From Chryseobacterium sp. Leaf180 (GTDB lineage Bacteria > Bacteroidota > Bacteroidia > Flavobacteriales > Weeksellaceae): DNA of 64,000 nt. Shown here one piece after another: positions 52,701 to 60,882 of this stretch. Location of the stretch: positions 1 through 64,000 of the forward strand of contig NZ_LMPJ01000009.1 of assembly GCF_001424585.1 (NCBI RefSeq), written 5' to 3'. The notes under the pieces are model-generated. The model saw nothing but the letters and a program-made list of their open reading frames with translations, made no database searches and was not told the DNA's origin. Numbering within the stretch: position 1 is the first letter of the stretch; each line of letters begins with the position of its first letter. The translations under genes were made by a program, and so were the position numbers.

Positions 52701-54221
52701 TTAGAAACTTAAACCTAAATATTCTTTGATTCCCCACACACAATATTCAAGAGCGTTCATAAAGTGATCATTCTTTTTGATCGGCTTTTCGGTAGATTTA
52801 TCGTTGATATATTCCCACTGATAGTTATCAAGTTCAAATTCAAACTGACTGCTTAGCGATACGCCTTCCGAGTTCTCCGGAAGATCAGAGACAAAACAAA
52901 ACCGTGCATTACTCATGAATTCAAACCTTGCTTTGTAGGTTGGTTTTGATGTTGGTATTGCATTGATGTTGTAAAGTGTTCGCAGATCGTTGGTCATCGA
53001 TATATTACTTCCGGCTTCCTTGTCGGCAGAATCTGCCCACAAATAGGTTACAGCTCCCACAATACAGCCTTTAGAGATCAGGACTTCACCGAGCGGTGCG
53101 GTCATGTCATTCATCGGCTGATATAAACAAGGTTTGACGTAGAAAGTACGGTCACCGTCAAATTTAACTTTTAGAAATGCTGAAGGTCTGGCAGAACCAT
53201 AATCGAGACCCTGATATTCGCGACCGCTGATTCTGTCGTATGTTTCTAAGCTGCACGGTTTGAAATTGTGATGTATTTTGCGCGGGTTTTCTGCTTTTAA
53301 TCCTAATCCATAGGTAATCCATTTAAAAACATTGATCGTTCCGTTTTCCTGATTGGATTTATGTACAGGTGGCTGATGCTTTTCGGTTACAGGTTTACCT
53401 TTGTACATAATCACACCGTCTATTACTTCATAGCTTCCAGATTCCCACGGTTCGTAACCAAGGATCTTTCTTTTCTGCTCTGGTGGACAGAATGGATTTT
53501 CTTTGAAAGTGGAATAGATAATTTTGCAGCGCGGGTTTTTCTTTACTTTCTCCGCCCAGCGTATGCCGAGCGGGTTTACATCGACAATGATCTGGTTTGC
53601 TCTCTGGTCGATCTGGTCAAATTCATCCTCGCTGATGTTATACGGTTCATTTAGCCATGCAATATCCTGACTGGTTCCGTGAGCGTTTGTCTGATCGGCT
53701 CCTTTAGGAGAAATGATTGAGCCGTTGGAGAAATGTATTGGTGCGGTATTCTTTGCGAGTTTGATATTCCTGCCGGATAATGGAATCAGTTTCCGGAAGT
53801 CGTTCCAGATTGAAGCGGTCAAAGCTTCACGCGTATCTCTCCAGATATTTATGTGAAGATTTGGCTTTGTCTCACATTCCCGCAAACACCATTCTTCTAA
53901 ACTCCAAGATTTTGAACTTCGGGAAGTACCTTCGTGAAAGATGTATTTGTAACGTGGGAAAGCTCCGTAGTCTTCATCATTGCAGTAAGCATAGAACAGA
54001 TCACATTCGTAGGGAAGAATTTTTGTTTTGCCAGTTCCGGCAGTATATTTCTTTTCAGGAATTTTAATCAAAACTTCTGTTGCAAGAGCCGAATCACCGT
54101 CATCAATGAAAACACGCCCACTTGAATCAAATAGGCGTATTCTTAACGATGCGAAACGGTCATGTCTGACAAAAACCCATGTCACACCGTATTTACTCTT
54201 CTTCTTCAGGTTTGAGTTCAT
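52701..54221 (-). CDS. Terminase large subunit
   Basis: The protein has 506 residues. The ATPase shows a variant Walker A, GTSRSSKS at 98-105 (R and K kept, the usual G before K replaced by S), and Walker B ending DIAWLNEP at 186-193. The nuclease shows D340 (GLDYGSARPSA) and a late aspartate in KKNDHFMNALEY. It cuts and pumps DNA into the head through the portal. About 85 residues precede the ATPase core, longer than the usual PBSX-like TerL, whose Walker A comes within the first 40 residues. It overlaps TerS by 29 bp. Confidence 0.93.
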   Translation of the reverse strand: MNSNLKKKSKYGVTWVFVRHDRFASLRIRLFDSSGRVFIDDGDSALATEVLIKIPEKKYTAGTGKTKILPYECDLFYAYCNDEDYGAFPRYKYIFHEGTSRSSKSWSLEEWCLRECETKPNLHINIWRDTREALTASIWNDFRKLIPLSGRNIKLAKNTAPIHFSNGSIISPKGADQTNAHGTSQDIAWLNEPYNISEDEFDQIDQRANQIIVDVNPLGIRWAEKVKKNPRCKIIYSTFKENPFCPPEQKRKILGYEPWESGSYEVIDGVIMYKGKPVTEKHQPPVHKSNQENGTINVFKWITYGLGLKAENPRKIHHNFKPCSLETYDRISGREYQGLDYGSARPSAFLKVKFDGDRTFYVKPCLYQPMNDMTAPLGEVLISKGCIVGAVTYLWADSADKEAGSNISMTNDLRTLYNINAIPTSKPTYKARFEFMSNARFCFVSDLPENSEGVSLSSQFEFELDNYQWEYINDKSTEKPIKKNDHFMNALEYCVWGIKEYLGLSF

Positions 54222-54693
54222 TTTTTAAGTCTTCATAGGTTTTGCCATCTGGCATCACCAAAGGAATGGAAGTATTATTAAGCTTCTGGCCATCCGTAGT
54301 AACATCGAGTTTATCGCCGTATTTTTTAGGATTAAGTTTGGATACTAGCCACTTTCGGGCATCATATCTTAATCGGCTGCGCTGAATTAATTCGTAATTA
54401 GGTTTTTTATCTAAAACAATTTCAGATGCTTCTCCTTCGCCGATATCCATTCCTACGTAATCGCACGATGTATCATCGACAATATCAAGCATTTCATCAA
54501 GTAAGGCTTCTGCACGGTCTTCACACGCGCGCGCGTATCGTTTTATTTTCTCTGCATCAGCATCTAACCATTCATAGAAAGTTTTCGAAGATGGCCCTAT
54601 TTCCTTCAATGTTTTACGTAATGATTTTCCTTCCTCAATTGCATCGAGAATGGAATCAAACTTCTTTTCTATTTCTTCTGGTGAGTAAGCCAT
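54193..54693 (-). CDS. Terminase small subunit
   Basis: The 166-residue protein has an N-terminal helix-turn-helix (ILDAIEEGKSLRKTLKEIGPSSKTFYEWLDAD) and the RYARACEDRAEALLDEMLDIVDD helix of small terminases, then RLRYDARKWLVSKLNPKKYGDK, the classic end of the DNA-binding/oligomer part. It recognises phage DNA for packaging. It directly precedes TerL. Confidence 0.9.
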   Translation of the reverse strand: MAYSPEEIEKKFDSILDAIEEGKSLRKTLKEIGPSSKTFYEWLDADAEKIKRYARACEDRAEALLDEMLDIVDDTSCDYVGMDIGEGEASEIVLDKKPNYELIQRSRLRYDARKWLVSKLNPKKYGDKLDVTTDGQKLNNTSIPLVMPDGKTYEDLKNELKPEEEE

Positions 54694-54699
54694 TACTTT

Positions 54700-54831
54700 T
54701 TATTTACTGTCTTTCGCTATTACTTTAGTTTTCGCTGCTTCCAACGACTTTAATTTTATTTCGTATTCGTTATCTCCGTAGATAGCATCATCTGTCTTTG
54801 TCCAATTGGATTTTATTTCTTCTAAACTCAA
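54700..54831 (-). CDS. Possible tiny prophage protein (43 aa), TTG start
   Basis: A 43-codon frame beginning at TTG 54831 (MSLEEIKSNWTKTDDAIYGD...) ends 6 bp before TerS. It is a charged helical peptide (NEYEIKLKSLEAAKTKVIAKD). No ATG is available, so its start is uncertain, but it follows the 47-residue gene by 4 bp in a compact row. Confidence 0.45.
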   Translation of the reverse strand: MSLEEIKSNWTKTDDAIYGDNEYEIKLKSLEAAKTKVIAKDSK

Positions 54832-54835
54832 AATA

Positions 54836-54979
54836 TTATTTTTTAAAACTTGATGTAAATTGATCTAATGATTTTTTAAATCCTTTTTCACAACAAAACA
54901 TTTTTTTGCCTCCTTTAATATTCGCTTCGTAACGCTTGTTGTCACATTCTTCTTTTTTACAAACTTTATATACTATCAT
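54836..54979 (-). CDS. Small Cys-containing prophage protein (47 aa)
   Basis: A 47-residue basic protein with C7, C12 and a CC pair (KMFCCEKG) around residues 30-31, the arrangement of a small zinc-binding knuckle. Its ATG overlaps the stop of the 26-residue frame upstream (ATGA-like). May bind nucleic acid; no homologue known to me. Confidence 0.55.
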   Translation of the reverse strand: MIVYKVCKKEECDNKRYEANIKGGKKMFCCEKGFKKSLDQFTSSFKK

Positions 54980-55056
54980 CGTCTTTTATTTTTAGGTTTA
55001 ATAAATTTAGGTTTCAAATTCTTTTTGCCGTTGGGGAGTAAGCCGTATTTCTTCAT
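54976..55056 (-). CDS. Possible micro-ORF (26 aa, basic)
   Basis: MKKYGLLPNGKKNLKPKFIK and six more residues, very basic (about half K/R). It ends within the ATG of the 47-residue gene. Coupling is the only evidence that it is translated. Confidence 0.35.
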   Translation of the reverse strand: MKKYGLLPNGKKNLKPKFIKPKNKRR

Positions 55057-55069
55057 CGGGAATTAGTTA

Positions 55070-55996
55070 TTAAGTGAAACATTGACAAGGGAATAAATCC
55101 TCAATATCCATTTTTGTAAATCGTTTTGCTGACTTCCAGAAAATATGAGCAGGGATATGTTCATTTGCGGGAATTCCTGCCATTTTCATTTTGCTGAAAT
55201 CACTTTCCCAATCATTCAGAAAGCCTTCCTTGTGGATTGAATAACCTATTGTTTCTTCTGATTGTATTCCACGTTGAAAGGTTTCGTAATCATGAACATA
55301 AACGCAGTACCAATGTTGTTTTCCAGCCTTCAACCATCCAATGCAATTCGCATGTTTCCATACCGTGTATGTATTTGGCGGCTCAATTCCGATTTCTTTT
55401 GTTGAAACTATCGTACGCTCCCAAGAATTGAGGTCAGTATAATTTTCTATTTGCGCAATCTTTTTAGGATTTTTCGCACCAGATTTTTGTAAATAATTTA
55501 AAAGGGCTTCAAATCTTCCATTACCCCATAAAGCAAGTGGGTAATCAGAAGCTATTCCGCTGTCATTAAGAATTGTTTTTCTTCGATCAACTCGGTCTAA
55601 TTCTTCTGCATCAAAGCCATAATAAACGCAGATAAATTCCTTTTCAAGCGTCTCTAAATATTCGTAAAAAGGCTCTGTTTTTAATCGGCTTGTGCAAATA
55701 ATCTGGCGACCATATGGATTAACAAAAGTTCCCGCTTCCTCACAAACTTCAAATTGGTTCGGAATTAAATTTTCATCTTGAATACCTTTGATATTAGCAA
55801 ACGTAATTTCTAAACCTAAATAATCAGCAACCTCTCTTTTAAACCTTTTAATGTCTGCATTTTCGTATCTGGGATTAATGTTATGATTAACCAAAACAAC
55901 GTTTTCATTGCCATATCTGCGCACCGCTTCAATAGCAACGATTGCTGACGAGTGACCACCAGAATAGCAAATTATATGTTTGATTTGAGATTTCAT
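55070..55996 (-). CDS. PAPS reductase / adenine nucleotide alpha-hydrolase-like protein
   Basis: The 308-residue protein has the PP-loop SGGHSSA at about 12-18 of the adenine-nucleotide alpha-hydrolase fold, then TSRLKTEPFYEYLE and a Cys-rich end (FPCQCFT, plus C215 and C228 regions). The family includes PAPS reductases and the DndC-like sulfur-inserting enzymes of DNA phosphorothioation. Phage copies are common and mostly uncharacterised. No other sulfate or Dnd gene is adjacent, so the role could be DNA or nucleotide modification or host sulfur metabolism. Confidence 0.82.
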   Translation of the reverse strand: MKSQIKHIICYSGGHSSAIVAIEAVRRYGNENVVLVNHNINPRYENADIKRFKREVADYLGLEITFANIKGIQDENLIPNQFEVCEEAGTFVNPYGRQIICTSRLKTEPFYEYLETLEKEFICVYYGFDAEELDRVDRRKTILNDSGIASDYPLALWGNGRFEALLNYLQKSGAKNPKKIAQIENYTDLNSWERTIVSTKEIGIEPPNTYTVWKHANCIGWLKAGKQHWYCVYVHDYETFQRGIQSEETIGYSIHKEGFLNDWESDFSKMKMAGIPANEHIPAHIFWKSAKRFTKMDIEDLFPCQCFT

Positions 55997-56017
55997 ATCC
56001 TCTATTATTCAAGCCTC

Positions 56018-56590
56018 TCAATTAATATTCTTCCAAGTCTTACCGCTCACTATTTTCTGAATGGAAACCTGTGCTACGCCATACTGACTGGCAAGATCTT
56101 TCTGCTTTATTCCTTCACCGAAGCTTTTTCTTATTTCAAGAACTTTAGACGGTGACAGCTTTGCCATTCCATTGAGATCTCCGGTTCCATGATTGGCGGG
56201 AAATCTTCTGTTTGCAAATGCTTCCTTTGTGCTGTCTTTTTTTGAAGTCCACCGAAGATTTGATACGACATCAAAACGGCAGTTTCCATCGAGATATCTA
56301 ACTACTTCATTCTCTTCAGGTGGTCGCAGGAAAACCGTTGCGCAGAGCCTTCCGCATAATGGATTCTTTCTCTTTCCGCGTTTGCAGATAAGCGTGACTT
56401 TGTATTTTCCCGATGAGTAACTCTTTTTGATGATATTTACCTTTCCGGATCTCTCGTAGATGATCGATTTCACTCTCGAATAATTGGAGATCATGTATCG
56501 GTCTTTATATCCGGGAATATCTGACCATATCTCGCCTGGGAAAGATTCTATATTTGTGCTAAGCGTATCTTTTATAGTGGGTTGGTACAT
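56018..56590 (-). CDS. HNH-type homing endonuclease (NUMOD4 + HNH + HTH)
   Basis: The 190-residue protein has a NUMOD4 domain (EIWSDIPGYKDRYMISNYSRVKS, about 20-42), an HNH-like part (VVRYLDGNCRFDVVSNLRWTS, about 97-118) and a C-terminal helix-turn-helix (KDLASQYGVAQVSIQKIV). The first His of the usual HxDGN motif is an Arg (RYLDGN), so cutting may be weak or lost. Free-standing HNH genes are selfish elements; being near terminase genes is typical. Confidence 0.88.
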   Translation of the reverse strand: MYQPTIKDTLSTNIESFPGEIWSDIPGYKDRYMISNYSRVKSIIYERSGKVNIIKKSYSSGKYKVTLICKRGKRKNPLCGRLCATVFLRPPEENEVVRYLDGNCRFDVVSNLRWTSKKDSTKEAFANRRFPANHGTGDLNGMAKLSPSKVLEIRKSFGEGIKQKDLASQYGVAQVSIQKIVSGKTWKNIN

Positions 56591-56601
56591 CTGGAAAATT
56601 T

Positions 56602-56679
56602 AAAAAACCCGACCGACAATCTGCCAGTCGGGATAACCATAACATAAAATATCACATGAAAACTGTAGAAACAAATATA
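56602..56679 (-). promoter_or_regulatory. Promoter-like box and terminator hairpin before the HNH gene
   Basis: On the minus strand TATATTTG (complement of 56672-56679) is followed about 40 nt later by the hairpin CCCGAC/GTCGGG (56608-56632) and six U residues (56607-56602). The stem ends the early operon, whose last gene stops at 56712. If the box works, a short RNA of about 60 nt would be made. The same plan is present at 31381-31451. Confidence 0.6.
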
Positions 56680-56711
56680 CGAAATTTGTTTATAAAACAT
56701 CTATTGGATGT

Positions 56712-56909
56712 TTATTTAATTAAAAAAACTTCAGGTGCTTTTGGTTTCACAGCAATTTTCAAATGAGTGTATCGGTTCGGGATCTTGTCAAATGCGTAAT
56801 GGTAGAACACCGCTTTATTCGCTTTCAGGTTACATATCCATACATCGCAGTCAGGATATCGCTGGCTTTGATCTGTGATCTCTACCCAGCTGTCGTTTTC
56901 GGTGATCAT
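56712..56909 (-). CDS. Small prophage protein (65 aa)
   Basis: A 65-residue protein (MITENDSWVEITDQSQRYPD..., DVWICNLKANKAVFYHYAFD, THLKIAVKPKAPEVFLIK), predicted beta. It overlaps the methyltransferase-like gene by ATGA and is the last gene before a strong terminator. No family recognised. Confidence 0.6.
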   Translation of the reverse strand: MITENDSWVEITDQSQRYPDCDVWICNLKANKAVFYHYAFDKIPNRYTHLKIAVKPKAPEVFLIK

Positions 56910-58060
56910 ACTGCTTTCTGTTCTAAGAAGTCGAAGAGTGTCGGCATATTTAATTTTTCATGCATCGAACGAACATAGAATAATCCGTCTTTGTAATATT
57001 CAGAATTCAGTTCTACAGCTTTCGCTTTACGCCCTAACTTCAGAGATCTGGTAGGAACTGTCATCAATCCACCGAATGGCTCATAAACCGTTTCACCTTT
57101 CATTGAAAATAATTCGATTAACCGGTCAACAATATCGATTTGAAGCGGGCAAATATGCTTTTCCTTTTTGTTGGAAACCTGGCGTGCATTCAAGGTATTC
57201 ATTCTGTTTACATCGGTCCATACAAAATCATTATTTGAGTGAGGTGGAATGGTCATGTACTCACGCGAGATCTTTCCTTTTTTCTCCAGCTCGGTAGATA
57301 ATCTTAAATGATTTTCAAAAGTGTAAAGACCTTCATCATTGTATTGCTTCCAGATTTTCCAAACTTCTTTCAGATCCTTATCTTTCAATTCATCGATATC
57401 TAAGTAATGATCTCCGGAGCTTCTCCAATAAGCATGCGCATCTAATTGCCATCTTTCAACCGGATATTCCTCTTTTTCCTTGAAAATCGGAAGATCTGAA
57501 TAAGCGTTATCGGCATTTGTAGGTGCTTTTCTGAATAGCAGAACATATTCCGGCATGCCAACCCCCATCTTAGAACCGTCTTTACATTTTTCTGAATGAC
57601 CAAGTCTGTAAGTTTGGTTATTTTCCCTAACCACATCAGTTGTGATAGTGATTTTACCAATCAGATGAAATCCATGTTTTTTAAACGATCTCACGGTATC
57701 GCCGCTGAAATCATCCATTGAAGTGAATGAAGTTCCGTTTTGGTAAGAATAACGGATTCTGTCTTTCACATGAACTGCAGCAATTCGACCGGGAATCAAC
57801 ATCCGGAATAAGTTCGGTACTAAATAATCCATTTGATTAAAAAATCCTTCATTATCGATGTTGTGACCGAAATCATTGTAATTATCAGAGTACTCATAAT
57901 GATTTCCGAAAGAAGCGAATATTGCACGTCTCCCACCTCTTAAAGTCCAGCTGCAGATATCCCTCTGATGATCTTTTGCAATCTCCGGAATCCAGTTCGG
58001 TTCAAATCCGTAATCTTCAGAAATGATTACTTTCGATTTTATAAATTCTTCGTATTTCAT
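56906..58060 (-). CDS. DNA methyltransferase-like protein, catalytic motif not evident
   Basis: The C-terminal part has beta-class N6/N4 methyltransferase motifs in the right order: motif X (KHICPLQIDIVDRLIELFS, about 301-319), motif I (ETVYEPFGGLMTVP, 323-336, VLDPFxGSGTT-like) and the adenosyl acid in GRKAKAVELNSEYY. The N-terminal half should hold the catalytic (D/S)PP(Y/W), but at about 44-58 it reads RAIFASFGNHYEYS, with no PPY. So it is either a diverged enzyme or inactive. It lies between RusA and small phage genes, likely guarding phage DNA if active. Confidence 0.78.
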   Translation of the reverse strand: MKYEEFIKSKVIISEDYGFEPNWIPEIAKDHQRDICSWTLRGGRRAIFASFGNHYEYSDNYNDFGHNIDNEGFFNQMDYLVPNLFRMLIPGRIAAVHVKDRIRYSYQNGTSFTSMDDFSGDTVRSFKKHGFHLIGKITITTDVVRENNQTYRLGHSEKCKDGSKMGVGMPEYVLLFRKAPTNADNAYSDLPIFKEKEEYPVERWQLDAHAYWRSSGDHYLDIDELKDKDLKEVWKIWKQYNDEGLYTFENHLRLSTELEKKGKISREYMTIPPHSNNDFVWTDVNRMNTLNARQVSNKKEKHICPLQIDIVDRLIELFSMKGETVYEPFGGLMTVPTRSLKLGRKAKAVELNSEYYKDGLFYVRSMHEKLNMPTLFDFLEQKAV

Positions 58061-58491
58061 AACTCTTCAAATTCTAATTCAATTCTCGGTACCAGACCAT
58101 ATATTTTCTCACTTTCTACTTTCGCGATCACAGCATCATCGGTGAAAACAATTCCGTTCAGCGCATCAATTGTGCCCTTCATCAGATTGTCTGTCAGATC
58201 CGGCTTTGTGGTTTTGTAGACGATACATCCTGTTGAAATCGCGTTCAGTTTTGCTTTGGTAAATCCTTTCAGCGTAGGAAATACAAATAATGCCTTTACT
58301 CTTATTGCCGTGCTGAAGGGTATAAAATCTGGCGGAAGCTGCGCTTTTGCATCGTAGGCGATGTTTCTTTCATTCTGCACCACTTCTTTAGATTGGTATT
58401 TTTGCAGGAAGGCGGCACCGTTTTTTCCTTTTCGTATTCCAAACCTCGCAGATTGTTTTGGCTGGGGAATTCCTAATATTTTAAGTTTCAT
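58057..58491 (-). CDS. RusA-like Holliday junction resolvase
   Basis: The 144-residue protein shows the RusA pattern KPDLTDNLMKGTIDALNG followed by IVFTDDAVIAKVE, giving the Asp set for metal-dependent cutting of four-way junctions. It resolves recombination intermediates and branches in replicating phage DNA. It overlaps both neighbours by 4 bp. Confidence 0.92.
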   Translation of the reverse strand: MKLKILGIPQPKQSARFGIRKGKNGAAFLQKYQSKEVVQNERNIAYDAKAQLPPDFIPFSTAIRVKALFVFPTLKGFTKAKLNAISTGCIVYKTTKPDLTDNLMKGTIDALNGIVFTDDAVIAKVESEKIYGLVPRIELEFEEL

Positions 58492-58625
58492 TTCGCTTTT
58501 TTGTAATTAAGTTTCTTTTCTTCTCGGTTCTTCTGGTATATTTCCTGAAATGGTTTCAGCCATTCAGTTTTTTGCTTCGCCAGATTTTCTATGATCTGCA
58601 TTGGTTTCTGGAGTTGCTTAGCCAT
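58488..58625 (-). CDS. Tiny prophage protein (45 aa)
   Basis: A 45-residue, very basic, helical peptide (MAKQLQKPMQIIENLAKQKT...). It overlaps the rusA start (ATGA) and, at its own start, the end of the 143-residue gene. This tight fit at both ends supports translation. Function unknown. Confidence 0.62.
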   Translation of the reverse strand: MAKQLQKPMQIIENLAKQKTEWLKPFQEIYQKNREEKKLNYKKAK

Positions 58626-59049
58626 TATGCTTGTATTTTTCAAGTTCACCGCGCAGCTGTGCATTTTCGGATCGAAGTTTAAAACATTCCGATGCGTACC
58701 GGTTTTTCAATTCATAAAGCGCTACGCTTACCGACTGAATAAAATTCAGATTGTAAATGATTTCGCGCATCTGTTTATACCAACCTCTCTTTTGATTTTC
58801 AAACATGGCTAAAACTTCCTTTTCGTTTGCTTCATCTGTTCCTTTCATCAAAGTTCCTCGCGCTTTCGTCATGGCTTTCTGATCGCTTTGCAAAAGAAAG
58901 TTTTCAAGTTTTCCAACCGAATCAAACAGTCTTTCGTTTACGTTTTGCTGTGTGTCCCGATCGTCGTAGGTGTGGATTCTACTATCCCATCCCTCACAAT
59001 AATTTTTAAAAGCTTCAACTTCTTTAGAATGGAAAGTCGTCTTCGTCAT
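58618..59049 (-). CDS. Prophage hypothetical protein (143 aa)
   Basis: I use the ATG at 59049 (the open frame extends three codons to a TTG). The protein is mostly helical, with a coiled coil at the end (ASECFKLRSENAQLRGELEKYK). It overlaps the helicase gene by 26 bp. No family; a DNA-replication or late-gene-control role is possible from place only. Confidence 0.6.
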   Translation of the reverse strand: MTKTTFHSKEVEAFKNYCEGWDSRIHTYDDRDTQQNVNERLFDSVGKLENFLLQSDQKAMTKARGTLMKGTDEANEKEVLAMFENQKRGWYKQMREIIYNLNFIQSVSVALYELKNRYASECFKLRSENAQLRGELEKYKHNG

Positions 59050-60109
59050 CTTGTTCAATTTTTAATTGTGTTTGGAAAGCCTGATCCGGCGTTACTCTAA
59101 TTTGTTTTACATCAACATCGCTGCTGTTTGGTCTGCGATCATAGAATTTTACACATTCCGCAAACCTGAAAAAATCCTTTCCATCCTCGAAATAATTTTC
59201 ATAGTACCTACGGCTTCTCCAGTCGTAGTAAATGTCATAAACTCCCCATTTTGCGATGCCTTCAGGTTTTACTTTCAGGATGTGGATATTGGTCTGATTT
59301 TCCATTACAACAGGATTTCCATCACTGCCATCGTTAGGCTCAGGCCGGTGAACAAGAATCTGCAACATCGCTTTCCGGTTGTTATTTTTACCACCGTAGA
59401 ACTCATCTGCGAGTGCTAAAAGTTTTCTCCGCTTTCCTGTTTTCTGATCCACAGTTTTTGAGGTTTCAGAAACGTGGTTCACGATAATATCAAAACGATT
59501 ATTTTCTTCAGCTTCGAGGTTAATTCGGTTTAAAACTCTTAGAACTTCATCTGCTTTCGGTTGAAAATCATCAACATCGTAAATCGGATCAATCACCAGG
59601 CTGTCAAACTTTATCTCCATTAACTCTTCCATCTTCGCCAGCTGCTGATAAATATTTTCGAGAGTTTGATACTTAGAATCCTTTCGGTCCTGCTTGAAAA
59701 TAAACAGGTGATTTCTCATAAAATACTCGGCTTCATCAGCTTCATCATCGCTCATTGCAAAACTGTTTACACTGCCATCAGGTTTTATTTTCGTGTATGG
59801 CTTCCCTTGGTAAAGTCCGCAGAACTGTGTAAAAACCTTTTCGACATCTCCACTTTCAGTGGTAAACAAAGCAACTTTGAATTTGTGCTTTTCAATCATC
59901 TGCATCACCATTTCGTTTGTTACCTGGGATTTACCGTGGTTCGGCTCCCCACCCAGCAGCAAAGTGCATTTTCGCGAACCCATGAGATACTTTCCTTCGT
60001 TGTATTGGTTCCAAGACTTAAACCCAAAATTAACAGGTGAAAGTTCTCCCTTCTCTCGTAACTCGCGCATTTTGCGCTGAATACGACCATCTAATTCTAC
60101 GAAACTCAT
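59024..60109 (-). CDS. Phage RecA-fold ATPase / DnaB-like replicative helicase
   Basis: I start at the ATG at 60109, which overlaps the previous stop (ATGA); the open frame goes three codons further to a TTG. The 361-residue protein has Walker A GEPNHGKS (54-61), Walker B-like FDSLVIDPIYDVD, NHVSETSK (sensor) and a late KQIRVTPDQAFQ segment. The RecA/DnaB-type core without an N-terminal DnaB domain suggests the phage replicative helicase. Next to the loader-like gene. Confidence 0.85.
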   Translation of the reverse strand: MSFVELDGRIQRKMRELREKGELSPVNFGFKSWNQYNEGKYLMGSRKCTLLLGGEPNHGKSQVTNEMVMQMIEKHKFKVALFTTESGDVEKVFTQFCGLYQGKPYTKIKPDGSVNSFAMSDDEADEAEYFMRNHLFIFKQDRKDSKYQTLENIYQQLAKMEELMEIKFDSLVIDPIYDVDDFQPKADEVLRVLNRINLEAEENNRFDIIVNHVSETSKTVDQKTGKRRKLLALADEFYGGKNNNRKAMLQILVHRPEPNDGSDGNPVVMENQTNIHILKVKPEGIAKWGVYDIYYDWRSRRYYENYFEDGKDFFRFAECVKFYDRRPNSSDVDVKQIRVTPDQAFQTQLKIEQDDEDDFPF

Positions 60110-60876
60110 ACTGCCCAAGGCCCTAAAGCCACTTGTTTTTGAGATTTATCAGGTTTTTCTTTTCCATGCACGCTGATGCCGCTGTACTTGTCGATAGTTT
60201 CTGCTCTGCTGAAAAATTCAGGTGTGAGATACTGGAATTTATTCTCGATATGATAATCGTTTTTAACCGCATTTTTGACAGCGGACCTGATATCGTCTTT
60301 GGAATAACCTTCGCGGAGTCTGGCTTTGAATTTTTTCTTTACCGTTTCGTTTATGGTTTTGAAGTTCCTGCCTGTAGATTTGGAAATGAAAGAAAGTAGA
60401 CTTGCAAAGTCGATAGTATTTATTTCTTTTTCTTTTTTACTTTCTATTTCTCTTTCTATTTCTAAAGGTGGGTTTTTTAGGTTTTCCTGTTGGGTTTTTT
60501 CGCTGGGTTTTTGGTTTAGTTCAGTATCCTTTTTATCGTCTATCTTTTCAACGATTTTAGGTCTACCTCCAAGTTTTCCATTTTCCCGGGCAGCTTCAGA
60601 TTTTGTCAGTCTCTTTCGGATTGAATCCATCCACCATTTACCATCAGAATCAACAACTATAAACTCAATGAGTTTTTTGTATTCTTCATCGCTTAGATTG
60701 ATGTTAAAATCATCGATTAGATATTCGCGGTTCATTAGAACGGGCTTACCTTCTTTGTACATGAGATCAAATAATTCTCTGATCGCATAACGTACCATCG
60801 GGAATCGCTTTAGCCGTTTAAATGTTTCGCTTGTCCACCAATCCTGCGGGTACCAAGTATATCCTAATTGTGACAT
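60106..60876 (-). CDS. Phage replication protein with conserved phage C-terminal domain
   Basis: The N-terminal about 110 residues are like the DUF4373/winged-helix starts of phage replication proteins (YTWYPQDWWTSETFKRLKRF). A charged linker (about 120-150) follows, and then the Phg_2220_C-type domain (FISKSTGRNFK, VKKKFKARLREGYSKDDI, FQYLTPEFFSRAETIDKY). It probably binds the phage origin and loads the helicase encoded directly downstream. No origin repeats are recognised inside the gene. Confidence 0.85.
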   Translation of the reverse strand: MSQLGYTWYPQDWWTSETFKRLKRFPMVRYAIRELFDLMYKEGKPVLMNREYLIDDFNINLSDEEYKKLIEFIVVDSDGKWWMDSIRKRLTKSEAARENGKLGGRPKIVEKIDDKKDTELNQKPSEKTQQENLKNPPLEIEREIESKKEKEINTIDFASLLSFISKSTGRNFKTINETVKKKFKARLREGYSKDDIRSAVKNAVKNDYHIENKFQYLTPEFFSRAETIDKYSGISVHGKEKPDKSQKQVALGPWAV

Positions 60877-60882
60877 TGTATT

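Noticed and set aside
53998..54045. P-loop-like TAGTGKT in the TerL N-terminal extension
   Set aside because: Not preceded by a hydrophobic strand as in a real Walker A; the true ATP site is at residues 98-105.
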